Positions 19,579-28,915 of a DNA stretch of 64,000 nucleotides are shown here, in pieces (positions within the stretch are counted from its first letter, which is position 1; each line of letters begins with the position of its first letter). A program made the translations under genes and the position numbers. A model generated the notes under the pieces. It saw only the letters and a list, made by a program, of their open reading frames with translations, ran no database searches and was not told the origin of the DNA. The DNA comes from Methylobacterium pseudosasicola (GTDB taxonomy: Bacteria; Pseudomonadota; Alphaproteobacteria; Rhizobiales; Beijerinckiaceae), in assembly GCF_900114535.1 (NCBI RefSeq), contig NZ_FOTK01000002.1, positions 62,001-126,000 of the forward strand, given 5' to 3'.

Positions 19579-20871
19579 ATGAGCGTCGCCGAGAACTTGG
19601 TCGACACCGCAGCCCCCGCCAATTCCCCCACCACGGCGCTCCCGGTGACCACCGCCGCCGGCATCGAGGCGTGGCACGTCGAATCCCCCGTGGTGCCGAT
19701 GATCGCCCTGGCCTTCACGTTCGAGGGCGGCGCCGCCCAGGACCCGGCCGGCAAGGCCGGCTGCGCCCAGATGCTGGCTCGGCTCCTCGACGAGGGCGCC
19801 GGCGACCTGACCTCCGACGCCTTTCAGGAGCGGCTGGCCGCCCGGGCGATCGAATTGTCCTTCCATGCCGGCCCCGACGCGATCGGCGGCTCGCTCAAGA
19901 TGCTGGTCAAGCATGCCGACGAGGGCATCGCCCTCCTCGCCCTGGCGCTGGCCAAGCCGCGCCTCGACCCGGACGCGATCGAGCGCGTCCGCGGCCAGGT
20001 GATCGCCGGCCTGCGCTACCAGCAGAACGATCCGGGCGTGCTGGCCTCGCGCCGGTTCTTCAAGGAGGCGTTCGCCGGCCACCCCTATGCCCGGCCCTCC
20101 TCGGGCACGGTCGAGAGCGTGACCACGATCACCCGGGACGACCTCCTGGCCATGCATGCCCGCATCATCGGGCGTGGCCGGGTGAAGGTCGCGGCGGTGG
20201 GCGCCATCGGGGCCGAGCAGCTGGCCGAGGGCCTGAACCGCGCCTTCGGTTCCCTGCCCGAGGCCGGGGCGTTGAAGGCCGTGCCGCGCACCGAGGTGCA
20301 GGATCTCGGCCGGCGCATCGTCGTCGATCTCGACGTGCCGCAATCGGTGATCCGCTTCGGCATGGCCGGCGTGCCCTGGCGCGACCCGGACTTCATCCCG
20401 GCCTACGTGCTCAACCACATCCTGGGCGGCGGCGCCTTCACGTCGCGCCTGTTCCAGGAGGTGCGCGAGAAGCGCGGGCTGGCCTACTCGGTCGGGACCT
20501 CGCTGGTCAGCCACCGCTCCGCCGCGATGACCTGGGGCTACACCGCCACCAAGAACGAGCGCGTCGGCGAGGCCCTGTCGGTGATCGGCGACGAGATCGG
20601 CCGGCTGATCACGGACGGGCCGGACGACGACGAGCTGCAGAAGGCCAAGGACTACCTCACCGGCTCCTACGCGCTCGGCTTCGACACCTCGACCAAGATC
20701 GCCCACCAGCTGGTGCAGATCGCCTTCGAGGAGCTGGGCATGGACTACATCGCCCGCCGCAACGCCCTGGTCTCGGCCGTGACCCAGGTCGACATCCGCC
20801 GCGCCGCCGCCCGGACCTTTGCGGATGGCCGGATGCTGGTGGTCGCCGCCGGCCGGCCGGTCGGGCTCTGA
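19579..20871 (+). CDS. M16 family peptidase-like protein without zinc site
   Basis: 430 residues. The position of HxxEH is QMLARLL (in GKAGCAQMLARLLDEGAGDL), so no zinc can be bound there. The C-terminal REKRGLAYSVGTS contains the R and Y that orient the substrate carbonyl in M16 dimers, which the upstream protein lacks. The pair therefore likely forms a heterodimer of catalytic and substrate-positioning subunits, as in bacterial M16B pairs and MPP. ATG at 19579 preceded by AGAGG. An open frame upstream is not conserved. Confidence 0.85.
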   Translation: MSVAENLVDTAAPANSPTTALPVTTAAGIEAWHVESPVVPMIALAFTFEGGAAQDPAGKAGCAQMLARLLDEGAGDLTSDAFQERLAARAIELSFHAGPDAIGGSLKMLVKHADEGIALLALALAKPRLDPDAIERVRGQVIAGLRYQQNDPGVLASRRFFKEAFAGHPYARPSSGTVESVTTITRDDLLAMHARIIGRGRVKVAAVGAIGAEQLAEGLNRAFGSLPEAGALKAVPRTEVQDLGRRIVVDLDVPQSVIRFGMAGVPWRDPDFIPAYVLNHILGGGAFTSRLFQEVREKRGLAYSVGTSLVSHRSAAMTWGYTATKNERVGEALSVIGDEIGRLITDGPDDDELQKAKDYLTGSYALGFDTSTKIAHQLVQIAFEELGMDYIARRNALVSAVTQVDIRRAAARTFADGRMLVVAAGRPVGL

Positions 20872-20919
20872 GGGTCCGGGCCGCTTTTTTCCGGCGGCGA
20901 TCGGGTGCAGAATGCGGTC

Positions 20920-21147
20920 ATGACCGAGCTTCTGGATCGCGCGGTGCAGACCGCCCGCGCGCTGTCCCCCGAGGTGCAGGACGAGATCGCCCGCAGGGTG
21001 CTCGCCTATGCGGGCGGGGACGATACGGTGATCGCGCTGACACCGGACGAAGAGGCCGACCTGATCGAGGCGCAGGCTGAAAGGGCGCGCGGCGATTTCG
21101 CGACTGAGGCCGAGGTCGACGTCGTCCTGTCCAAATACCGCCGTTGA
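20920..21147 (+). CDS. Antitoxin-like small protein
   Basis: 75 residues from ATG 20920. The N-terminal helix MTELLDRAVQTARALSPEVQDEIARRVL and the tail LTPDEEADLIEAQAERARGDFATEAEVDVVLSKYR follow the pattern of alphaproteobacterial antitoxins paired with ParE toxins (landmark LTPDEEADL). Its stop overlaps the start of a broken toxin frame. An ATG 15 bp upstream is also in frame. Confidence 0.6.
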   Translation: MTELLDRAVQTARALSPEVQDEIARRVLAYAGGDDTVIALTPDEEADLIEAQAERARGDFATEAEVDVVLSKYRR

Positions 21148-21194
21148 GGCTGCGGTTTCAAAGGCGCGCCCTGCAGCAGATCGACAGCGCCTCG
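21144..21194 (+). pseudogene. Truncated ParE-like toxin remnant
   Basis: The frame starting at TTG 21144, overlapping the antitoxin stop, reads MRLRFQRRALQQIDSA, which resembles the first strand and helix of ParE toxins (LRFTRRALxQID). After about residue 17 the sequence has no toxin-like content and runs into the leader of the next gene. The rest of the toxin appears deleted. Confidence 0.45.
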
Positions 21195-21334
21195 CATTCC
21201 GGGTTGCTGTGCAGACTTATCCCTTGTCCCGAAGCCTACTGCCCCCGTACGCCCACTGCATTCCAGCCGTGTGCTCGCAACGCCGGCGGCCGAACCCTAC
21301 CTGAGGCGCATCGGAGCGGGACCCCCACAAAACC

Positions 21335-22285
21335 ATGCAGCTCACCGGCATCCATCACCTCACCGCGGTGACCGCCCGCGCGGCGGAGAACGTGGCGTTC
21401 TACACCGGCACGCTCGGCCTGCGGCTCGTGAAGAAGACCGTGAATCAGGACGACGTCTCGGCCTATCACCTGTTCTACGCGGACGGGCTGGCGAGCCCCG
21501 GCACCGACATCACCTTCTTCGACTGGCCGGCACCCCGGGAGCGGCGGGGGTCGAACAGCATCTCCCGCACCCATCTGCGCGTGCCGGGCGAGAGCGCGGT
21601 GGCATGGTGGCACGCACGCCTGCGCGAGGCGGGCACCGTGCTGGCCGAGCCCGCCCTGCGCGACGGCCGCCTCACCGTCGATTTCGAGGATCCCGAGGGC
21701 CAACGGCTCGCCCTGGTCGATGACGGCGGCACCGGCCCGGAGCATCCCTGGGACGCCTCCCCGGTTCCGGTGGCCTACCAGATCCGGGGCTTGGGCCCGA
21801 TCCGCCTGTCCGTGCCGGATCCGGCCCGCACCGCCGCGGTGCTGACCGATCTGCTCGGCATGCGCCGGGTGCGCAGCTTCGAGACCGGCGACGGTCCGGT
21901 CGAGGTCTACGCCATGGGCCCCGGCGGCCCGGCTGCCGAGATTCAGCTCCTGGCCGATGCGTCCGCGCCGGCGCAGCAGGGCGCGGGCGCGGTCCATCAC
22001 GTGGCCTTCCGCATCCCCGACGCGGATTACGAGGCCTGGGCCGACCGGCTGAAGGCCGCCCGGGTGCCGAGCAGCGGGCCGGTGGACCGCTACTACTTCC
22101 GCAGCCTGTATTTCCGCGAGCCCAACGGCATCCTGTTCGAGATCGCCACCGACGGTCCGGGCTTCACCGCCGACGAGCCCTTGGAGAGCTTGGGCGCGCG
22201 CCTCGCCCTGCCGCCGTTCCTGGAGCCGCGCCGGGCTGCCATCGAGGCGGGGCTGAAGCCGCTCCGGCCGGTGATCGCGGGTTAA
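21335..22285 (+). CDS. VOC-family ring-cleaving dioxygenase
   Basis: 316 residues made of two glyoxalase-like (VOC) modules. The first starts [40 protein letters not shown] with metal-ligand His in GIHHLTAV (landmark [12 protein letters not shown]); the second has [11 protein letters not shown] and the Glu in [15 protein letters not shown]. This is the MhqO/YkcA-type pattern, Fe(II)-dependent cleavage of hydroquinone-like rings in the cytoplasm. The substrate is unproven. Confidence 0.85.
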   Translation: MQLTGIHHLTAVTARAAENVAFYTGTLGLRLVKKTVNQDDVSAYHLFYADGLASPGTDITFFDWPAPRERRGSNSISRTHLRVPGESAVAWWHARLREAGTVLAEPALRDGRLTVDFEDPEGQRLALVDDGGTGPEHPWDASPVPVAYQIRGLGPIRLSVPDPARTAAVLTDLLGMRRVRSFETGDGPVEVYAMGPGGPAAEIQLLADASAPAQQGAGAVHHVAFRIPDADYEAWADRLKAARVPSSGPVDRYYFRSLYFREPNGILFEIATDGPGFTADEPLESLGARLALPPFLEPRRAAIEAGLKPLRPVIAG

Positions 22286-22526
22286 AATATTCGAACGATT
22301 CCAGGCCATTCACTTCTTCGCCAGGTGTGATCCTGGCGCGCCTTGACGGGCGTGCTGCAACTGCGAAAGAAGCAGCCGATATGGGTATGACATCCGGATC
22401 CCGGCGCGCCGACGCGCGGGGTCCGACCCCGCGCCCGCGGGGCGGCGGCGATCCGCCGAACCTCATGCGCCCCGAATCGCCGGGGGCATGGGCCGAGCAT
22501 TAGAGGATTCGAGGACTGATCCGTCG

Positions 22527-23300
22527 ATGAGCAAGTTCTACGAGGAGCGCGTTCTGTCGGTGCATCACTGGACCGAGAACCTGTTCTCGTTCCGCACCAC
22601 GCGGGACCCGGCGTTCCGCTTCCGCAACGGCGAGTTCACCATGATCGGCCTCGAGGTCGAGGGGCGGCCGCTGCTGCGCGCCTATTCGGTGGTCTCGGCC
22701 AATTACGAGGAGGAGCTGGAGTTCTTCTCGATCAAGGTCCAGGACGGCCCACTGACCTCCAAGCTCCAGCACCTCAAGGTCGGCGACCCGATCATCGTCG
22801 GCAAGAAGCCCACCGGCACCCTGGTGCTCGACAACCTGCTGCCCGGCCGCAACCTCTATCTGCTCGGCACCGGCACGGGGCTGGCCCCGTTCCTGTCGAT
22901 CATCAAGGATCCGGAGAGCTACGAGCGGTTCGAGAAGGTGATCCTGGTCCATGGCTGCCGCCAGGTTCAGGAACTGGCCTACGGCGAGACCATCACCGAG
23001 ACCCTGCCCAAGCACGAGTTCCTGGGCGACATGATCTCGAGCCAGCTGATCTACTACCCGACCGTGACCCGTGAGCCGTTCCGCAACCGCGGCCGGATCA
23101 CCGACCTGATGGTCTCGGGCAAGCTGTTCGAGGATATCGGCCTGCCGGCCATGTCGGTTGAGAACGACCGCTTCATGCTCTGCGGCAGCCCCGACATGAT
23201 CCGCGACACTCGCGAGCTGCTCAGCACCGGCGGCTACGAGGAAGGCAACCACGGCGAAGCCGGCCACTACGTGATCGAGAAAGCCTTCGTCGAGAAGTAG
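22527..23300 (+). CDS. fpr: Ferredoxin/flavodoxin-NADP reductase
   Basis: 257 residues, the usual length for bacterial subclass Fpr. Exchanges electrons between NADPH and ferredoxin or flavodoxin via FAD. FAD binding: LLRAYSVVSANYEEELEFFSIKV (landmark RAYSVVS). NADP binding: LLGTGTGLAPFLSII and VHGCRQVQELAY, then MLCGSPDMI. The C-terminus ends VIEKAFVEK, the alphaproteobacterial AF-x-E-K type. ATG at 22527; upstream residues are not conserved. A terminator follows. Confidence 0.93.
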   Translation: MSKFYEERVLSVHHWTENLFSFRTTRDPAFRFRNGEFTMIGLEVEGRPLLRAYSVVSANYEEELEFFSIKVQDGPLTSKLQHLKVGDPIIVGKKPTGTLVLDNLLPGRNLYLLGTGTGLAPFLSIIKDPESYERFEKVILVHGCRQVQELAYGETITETLPKHEFLGDMISSQLIYYPTVTREPFRNRGRITDLMVSGKLFEDIGLPAMSVENDRFMLCGSPDMIRDTRELLSTGGYEEGNHGEAGHYVIEKAFVEK

Positions 23301-23321
23301 GTTTTTGGGGATTTTGCGTTC

Positions 23322-23355
23322 AGCCCGGTGCGGTCCGCCGCGCCGGGCTTTTTTG
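23322..23355 (+). terminator. Rho-independent terminator of fpr
   Basis: Inverted repeat AGCCCGG ... CCGGGCT, extended by partly paired GC bases in between, followed by a run of six T residues, 22 bp after the fpr stop. Confidence 0.8.
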
Positions 23356-23387
23356 TGTCTTCGCAGCAGGGTTCATCTTCGCCCGTT

Positions 23388-23479
23388 CGTCATTGCGAGC
23401 GCAGCGAAGCAACCCAGGGATCCGCCACGTTCGGGAAACGCGCGCTGCGCTGGGTTGCTTCGCTGCGCTCGCAATGACG
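23388..23479. repeat. Dispersed inverted repeat with 30-bp arms
   Basis: Two perfectly complementary 30-bp arms (23388-23417 and 23450-23479) starting CGTCATTGCGAGCGCAGCG, separated by 32 bp. The motif is a repeat type common in many proteobacterial genomes. A right-arm-only relative is at 59457-59488. It lies between convergent fpr and the AsmA-like gene. Confidence 0.8.
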
Positions 23480-23515
23480 GTTCGGCACGAAAACGGGCCG
23501 CGGGACGGGATGCCG

Positions 23516-26500
23516 CTACCGCTCGCCCTGCGGCACCGCCGGCACGCCGTCCGCGAAGGGGCCGCCGCCGCCGGCGCTGAACAGCTTGCGCAGGAAGCCC
23601 GGGGCGATGGCCGAGAGCGGGTTCACGCTCACGTCCGGGGAAGCGAGCTTGCCGGAGACGCGGAAATTGACCGCGAACAGACCCTCGTTGTGCCCGCCGC
23701 CGAGCAGCGGCCCGAGCAGCGGCAATTGCGAGGCGACGTTGTTGAGCCCGTAGAGCGGCACGAAGGTGCCGTTCATGTCGGTGCGCTCCCGGCCGGTATC
23801 GAGCCAGCCCGACAGGGTGAAGCCCATGGCGGCGTTGGAGATCGCCGCGTCGCTGAAATCGACCCGGCTGCCGGTGCGCACGAAATTCGCCCGCATCCGG
23901 TCGAAGGTGACGTCGCCGGCCGCCCGGCCCGGAGCGATCCGGCGGCCGCGGGCCGAGTCGGTCTCGGCGGGTTCCGGCCCCTGCGCCATGATGCTCGACA
24001 GGGCCGGCTCGTTGCGGAGCGAGAAGTCGCGGATCTGCACGACGCCGGATTGCGGCCCGTCGTTGAGGCCGATCCCGGCATTGAGCCGGCCGCCATACAT
24101 CCGCCGGTAGACGTCGACGAAGCGCAGGGTCGCGCCGGCATCGGCGGATTCGACCGCCAGGGTCGGCACGCCGCGCTCGCCCCGCGTGACGGTGGCGGCG
24201 AACGGCGCCGCCCGGAACCGGCCGGTGATGTTGGCGGCCCGCAGGGTTCGGCCGTGCAGTGACAGGCGCAGGTTGGCGTTGGTCAGCGCCTCGTCGTTGA
24301 AGCCCGCCACGATCGGCACCTGAATGTCGGCGTCGATATCCTTCGGGTTAGTCTCCTTCGCCTCCTTGCCGCCCTTGGCATCCGGCCCGCCGAGCGACTT
24401 GAGGAACGGCCGCGCATCGACCACCGCGCCGCGGACCACGATCTTGTAGCCGTTGCCGTTGCGGTCGAGGCTGACCCGCAGGTCGTCCCCCGGCGACAGC
24501 TTGAGGCTCGTCAGGTCGGCGCGCTCCAGGCCGCCCTCCGGGCTGATCGTGACGCTGCCCCGGGCGGCGGCCGGGGCGGCATCGAGGGCGAAGTCGCGCA
24601 GCTCGAGGCTCTGGCCGCTGTCGACCAGCGTGAAGCTGACGCGCCCCGGCTTGCCCGCCGGCTTGGTCAGCCCGGGCACCAGCCCGTCGATGCCGGCCTT
24701 GGCGAGATCCGCCTCCACCCGGATCGGCGGCTTGCCGGATCCCGCCCGGCCGATCGGCACCACGGCGCGGACCGGGATCGTGCCGGAGAGCTGCGGCGCC
24801 GTCGGCAGGCCCTTCTTGCCGCGCAACGCATCGTCGAGGGCGAGGTTGACCACCGCCTCGCCGGGCTGGCCGACCTTGGGCTGGCGCATGTCGACGGAGA
24901 TGGGGGCCCCCGCGACCCGGCCGTCACCCTTCAGCGTGAAGGCGCCGCGGTCGTACAGCAGGGAGAACTTGCCCGAATCCAGGCGGTCCTTGCCCATCAC
25001 CTTGTCGACCGAGAGGTCGGAGAGCGTCCCCGACAGGGTCACGGGCAGGTTCGGCAGGTCGGGCACGTGCTTGAGGTCGAGGGGGAAGTCGACCCGCAGG
25101 TCGGCGTTGCCCTTGATCGTGGCTGGGTCGAGATCGACGCTCATCAGGCTCTTGAACAGCTTCGCCTGGAGCACGGAGGCCATGCCGTCGGCACCCCCGG
25201 AGAGCCGCATGCCGATCTGCGCCACCACCCGGTCCGGGGTGATCTGCGGGATCACGAAGCTGCCGTCCGTGACCGTGAGCCCCCGGCCGTCCGGGCCGTG
25301 GACCTCGGCGGTGACGTTGCGCACCGTGGTCGAGCGCCCGGTGATGGTCCCGGAGACATTGCCCTTCACCACCGGCGGCGCGTCGGCAGTGACGTCCAGC
25401 GCCGCGTCCGAGACGCGGAAATCGATGTGCACGGCGTCGTCCGGGGCCGGCTCGCCCTTGGTCGCGGCGGCCAGCACCGTTCCGGACATCTTCACGCGGA
25501 TATCGACGGCATCGATCCGGCCGCGGCGCAGCTGGTCCACCAGATAGGTCCGGGCCGGCGGCGCGATATGCTCCGGCCACAGGCGCAGCCCGGTCCGGAC
25601 CTCGCCGTCATGGCCGAGGATGCGCAGGGTCAGGCCGCCCTCGTCGGCAGTGGTGCCGATCGTGCCGGTGATCACCCCCTGGACGCCCGGCGCCGTCACG
25701 TTGAGCGCATCGATGGCGATGCCGCCGTCGCGGCCGGTGAGCTGCGCGTCCAGCGCGTCGATCTTCACCGGCGCGTCCTGCGGGGTCGCCCCGCGCAACA
25801 CAGCGTCGCGGCTCGCCAGCGTCGCGGTCCAGGCCGTGGCGGCGTCCTGCGGGCTGCCGTTCCAGGCGCCGGTCAGGTGGACCGCGTTGCCGGCCCCCCG
25901 GTAATCCAGGCCGGTCAGTTCCATGACCCGGCCGGCCTCGTCCCAGTTCAGGGTCGCGTCCAGGCTCTCGACCGTGACCGGGTTGAAGTCCTTCTCCTCG
26001 ATCAGGAAGGTGCCGTCCCCGGTATGGACCTTGGCGCTCATGGTCTTGATCCGCCCGGCCGCCAGGCTGACATCGGCCCGGGCGGAGAGCTTGAGATCGG
26101 TGGTCAGCGGCAGGCTCGATTGGCCCGAGAGCAGCAGCAGGTCGGGCACCGGCAGGTCGTCGAGGGTGATCACGCCGGAGCGCGTCTGCCCCTCGCCGCC
26201 CTCGCGCAGGGAGCCGCCGAAACGCCACTCGCCATGGGGGCCGTCGAGCCGCAACTCAAAGTTGCGTGTCCCGTTGACCGGATCGCGTCCGAACAGCCCG
26301 TTGACCCGGGCGAACACCGCGCGCTCGCGGCCATCATCGTCGATCAGCCGCAGGCGCGCATCGGTGAGGCGGGCGCGGTCGAGGGCGCCGACGATGCCGC
26401 TGGAATCCAGCACCACGCCGAAGATCGACGCCACCGTTGCCGAGAGCGGCGAGACCTTGCCCCGGGCGTCGTCCACGCTCGGCAGCGTGTGCGGCTCGAT

Positions 26501-26974
26501 ATCGACCGGGTGATTGGCCTCGGAGGCCGCGAAGGCGATGGAGCCGTCCCGATGCACCAGGGCGGTGGTCTGGGTCTCGCGGAACTCGATCGAGCGCGGC
26601 TGCAGGTTGAGATGCAGGAGGCCCCAGGGATCGAGGCTGACCAGGGCCAGCGGCGCCCGGACCACGAGGTCACCCTGCGGATTGCGGATGTCGAGCCCGG
26701 AGAAGCGCAGGCTCAGGGCGTTCTCACGGTCGAGCTCGAGGCTGCTGCCGCGGATCCCGATGCTCCAGCCCGGCCCGATCCGCTCGGCCACCGCGGCCGC
26801 GACCCGGCGCGACAGGCCGTCGATCTGTAGCGGGCCGTTCGACAGGCGCAGCACCGCCAGGGCGATGCCGCCGCCGACGAGCAGCACCAGGGCGAGCGCG
26901 CCGACGAGGCAGAACCCGCCCCAACGCCGTGCCCTCCCCCGAGGCTTGCCTGCCAAGGTCGTCTCGTCCGCCAT
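23516..26974 (-). CDS. Large AsmA/YhdP-like membrane-anchored protein (DUF3971)
   Basis: 1152 residues. One N-terminal membrane helix (FCLVGALALVLLVGGGIALAV) after a basic stretch, then a long beta-rich periplasmic region. The C-terminal part (NAAMGFTLSGWLDTGRERTDMNGTFVPLYGLN) matches the AsmA_2/YhdP C-terminal pattern (landmark NGTFVPLYGLN). Family members of this shape are bridge-like proteins linked to outer-membrane lipid and envelope homeostasis. ATG at 26974; the longer open frame overlaps the divergent bcp gene. The tail after FLRKLFSAGG is low complexity. Confidence 0.8.
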   Translation of the reverse strand: MADETTLAGKPRGRARRWGGFCLVGALALVLLVGGGIALAVLRLSNGPLQIDGLSRRVAAAVAERIGPGWSIGIRGSSLELDRENALSLRFSGLDIRNPQGDLVVRAPLALVSLDPWGLLHLNLQPRSIEFRETQTTALVHRDGSIAFAASEANHPVDIEPHTLPSVDDARGKVSPLSATVASIFGVVLDSSGIVGALDRARLTDARLRLIDDDGRERAVFARVNGLFGRDPVNGTRNFELRLDGPHGEWRFGGSLREGGEGQTRSGVITLDDLPVPDLLLLSGQSSLPLTTDLKLSARADVSLAAGRIKTMSAKVHTGDGTFLIEEKDFNPVTVESLDATLNWDEAGRVMELTGLDYRGAGNAVHLTGAWNGSPQDAATAWTATLASRDAVLRGATPQDAPVKIDALDAQLTGRDGGIAIDALNVTAPGVQGVITGTIGTTADEGGLTLRILGHDGEVRTGLRLWPEHIAPPARTYLVDQLRRGRIDAVDIRVKMSGTVLAAATKGEPAPDDAVHIDFRVSDAALDVTADAPPVVKGNVSGTITGRSTTVRNVTAEVHGPDGRGLTVTDGSFVIPQITPDRVVAQIGMRLSGGADGMASVLQAKLFKSLMSVDLDPATIKGNADLRVDFPLDLKHVPDLPNLPVTLSGTLSDLSVDKVMGKDRLDSGKFSLLYDRGAFTLKGDGRVAGAPISVDMRQPKVGQPGEAVVNLALDDALRGKKGLPTAPQLSGTIPVRAVVPIGRAGSGKPPIRVEADLAKAGIDGLVPGLTKPAGKPGRVSFTLVDSGQSLELRDFALDAAPAAARGSVTISPEGGLERADLTSLKLSPGDDLRVSLDRNGNGYKIVVRGAVVDARPFLKSLGGPDAKGGKEAKETNPKDIDADIQVPIVAGFNDEALTNANLRLSLHGRTLRAANITGRFRAAPFAATVTRGERGVPTLAVESADAGATLRFVDVYRRMYGGRLNAGIGLNDGPQSGVVQIRDFSLRNEPALSSIMAQGPEPAETDSARGRRIAPGRAAGDVTFDRMRANFVRTGSRVDFSDAAISNAAMGFTLSGWLDTGRERTDMNGTFVPLYGLNNVASQLPLLGPLLGGGHNEGLFAVNFRVSGKLASPDVSVNPLSAIAPGFLRKLFSAGGGGPFADGVPAVPQGER

Positions 26975-27150
26975 CGGGACCCTTGTTCCGGGGGCTTCGC
27001 ACGCGGAACTCCGCGGCCGGTGGATCGAAGCGCGGCCGCGCTTTACAGCGGGCGTGACTCCGAGTTCTGGTCGGGCGGCGCGGCGCAACCTCATGGTGCT
27101 GCCGCGCACGGCGGGACTGCACACCATCAATCGGCCGAAAGGAAGGCACG

Positions 27151-27618
27151 ATGCCATTGTCAGAGGGCGATCCGGCCCCCGATTTCGATCTTCCTGCCTC
27201 CGGCGGAGGCAGGATCGCGCTGTCGACGCTCAAGGGTCACAAGATCGTGCTCTACTTTTATCCGAAGGACGACACGAGCGGCTGCACCCTTGAGGCGCAG
27301 GACTTCAATGGCCTGCTGCCGGCCTTCGCCGAGACCGATGCGAAGGTGATCGGCCTGTCGCCGGACCCGGTGAAGAGCCACGACAAGTTCTGCGGCAAGT
27401 ACGGCCTCGCCTTCCCCCTCGCCTCCGACGAGGACAAGGGCGTGCTGGAAGCCTACGGGGTCTGGGTCGAGAAGAGCATGTACGGGCGCAAGTACATGGG
27501 CGTGGAGCGCACCACCGTGCTGGTCGACCGGGAGGGGCGCATCGCGAAGATCTGGCCGAAGGTGAAGGTGCCCGGCCACGCCGAGGCCGTGCTGGAGGCC
27601 GCCCGGGCGCTGCCCTGA
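27151..27618 (+). CDS. bcp: Thioredoxin-dependent peroxiredoxin, Bcp/PrxQ type
   Basis: 155 residues. Reduces hydroperoxides. The peroxidatic cysteine is at residue 45 in YPKDDTSGCTLEAQDF. The resolving cysteine five residues later found in E. coli Bcp is missing (ALEAQ-type instead of TxEAC); another cysteine at about residue 81 (HDKFCGKYG) may serve. Continues with GLSPDPVKSH and GVERTTVLVDREGRI. GAAAGGAAGG lies upstream of the ATG. Divergent from the AsmA-like gene with about 175 bp between them. Confidence 0.92.
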   Translation: MPLSEGDPAPDFDLPASGGGRIALSTLKGHKIVLYFYPKDDTSGCTLEAQDFNGLLPAFAETDAKVIGLSPDPVKSHDKFCGKYGLAFPLASDEDKGVLEAYGVWVEKSMYGRKYMGVERTTVLVDREGRIAKIWPKVKVPGHAEAVLEAARALP

Positions 27619-27694
27619 CCGGGCGGAAGCGCGTGGCGCGACGGATCCTTAACCCTAATCGGGTCTGAATGGCGGCTCCCACGGGGCCGTCTTG

Positions 27695-28858
27695 ATGCAT
27701 CGCCCGCCGCTACCAAAAATCCTCGCCGCCGGGCTCGCCCTCGCCCTGATCTGGGCGCTCGGCGCCTCCTACCTGATCGTGTTCCATGACGACGTGCTCG
27801 CCGGCTTCGTCGCTCGGCAGGGGGCGATGCGGGACGCCTACGAGGCGCGGCTCGCCGAGCTGCAGGACCGGCTCGACCGGGCGGGCCGCGACCGGGCCGG
27901 CACCGAATCGCGCCTGGCCGAGCGGGTCGCGGCGGCCCTGGAGCGTCAGGCCGAGCTGGAGCGGCGCCAGGCGGCCCTGGCCGGCCTCGGCGCCCCGACC
28001 AACGATCCGCTCACCACCGGCGCACTGCAGCGCCCGGACGAGACCGAGGACGGGTTCGGCCTGCGCCCGGCCGAGGCGGGCGCCCCGCACCGGTTCCCCG
28101 CCCTCCCCCGCCGGAGCGCCATCGAGGCCGAGACCGGCCTGATCCGCCTGGAGGCGCGCCTCGACGGCCTGCGGGCCGCCCAGGGCGAGCGCCTCGCCCG
28201 GGTGGTCGAGCGGGCCGGCGACACGGTCCGGCGCTTGCGCGGGCTGATCGGCCGCACCGGCCTCGACCCCGATCGCCTCGACCCCGCAACCGCCGGCACC
28301 GGCGGCCCGCTGGTCCCCCTCGATGCCCGCGCCCTGGACGGGACCGGCTTCGCCAACAGCTTCGAGAGCGGCGTGGATCTCGCCCGCCGCACGCTCGGCG
28401 ACGGCGAGCGCCTGCACCGGCTCGCCGCCGCGCTGCCTTTGGCCCGGCCGACAAGCGGCGAGCCTGTCGTGTCGAGCCCGTTCGGCACCCGGCTCGACCC
28501 GTTCACCCGGGGGCTGGCGCTCCATACCGGCCTCGACCTCAAGGCCGAGGCCGGCGAGCCCGCCCGCGCTACCGCGCCCGGCCGGGTCAGCGCCGCGGAC
28601 TATGCCGGCGGCTACGGCAACATGGTCGAGATCGACCACGGCCACGGCGTGGTCACCCGATTCGGCCACCTCGCCCGCATTCTCGTCCGCCCGGGCCAGC
28701 GCGTCGCCGCGGGGGACGTGATCGGCGCTGTCGGCTCCACCGGGCGCTCCACCGGAGCGCACCTGCATTACGAGACCCGGATCGACGGCGAGCCGGTCGA
28801 TCCGCAGCGCTTCCTCGAAGCCGGCGGCGACCTCGCGGCGGCGCTCGCAACCGACTGA
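27695..28858 (+). CDS. M23 family (LytM-type) peptidase
   Basis: 387 residues. One N-terminal membrane segment (ILAAGLALALIWALGASYLIV), a coiled-coil region (about residues 40-100, rich in Arg, Glu, Ala and Leu), and a C-terminal LytM domain. Zinc motifs are visible: HTGLDLKAEAG (HxxxD) and HLHYETRIDG (HxH). It likely cleaves peptidoglycan cross-links or regulates amidases in the periplasm, as EnvC/NlpD-like or DipM-like proteins do. ATG at 27695; a TTG one codon upstream is open. Confidence 0.88.
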   Translation: MHRPPLPKILAAGLALALIWALGASYLIVFHDDVLAGFVARQGAMRDAYEARLAELQDRLDRAGRDRAGTESRLAERVAAALERQAELERRQAALAGLGAPTNDPLTTGALQRPDETEDGFGLRPAEAGAPHRFPALPRRSAIEAETGLIRLEARLDGLRAAQGERLARVVERAGDTVRRLRGLIGRTGLDPDRLDPATAGTGGPLVPLDARALDGTGFANSFESGVDLARRTLGDGERLHRLAAALPLARPTSGEPVVSSPFGTRLDPFTRGLALHTGLDLKAEAGEPARATAPGRVSAADYAGGYGNMVEIDHGHGVVTRFGHLARILVRPGQRVAAGDVIGAVGSTGRSTGAHLHYETRIDGEPVDPQRFLEAGGDLAAALATD

Positions 28859-28915
28859 GTTGGTGCCGGACTTTTTCGGCCCGTGATATCGTCGTGCGTC
28901 CGATCGGAGGCCGCG

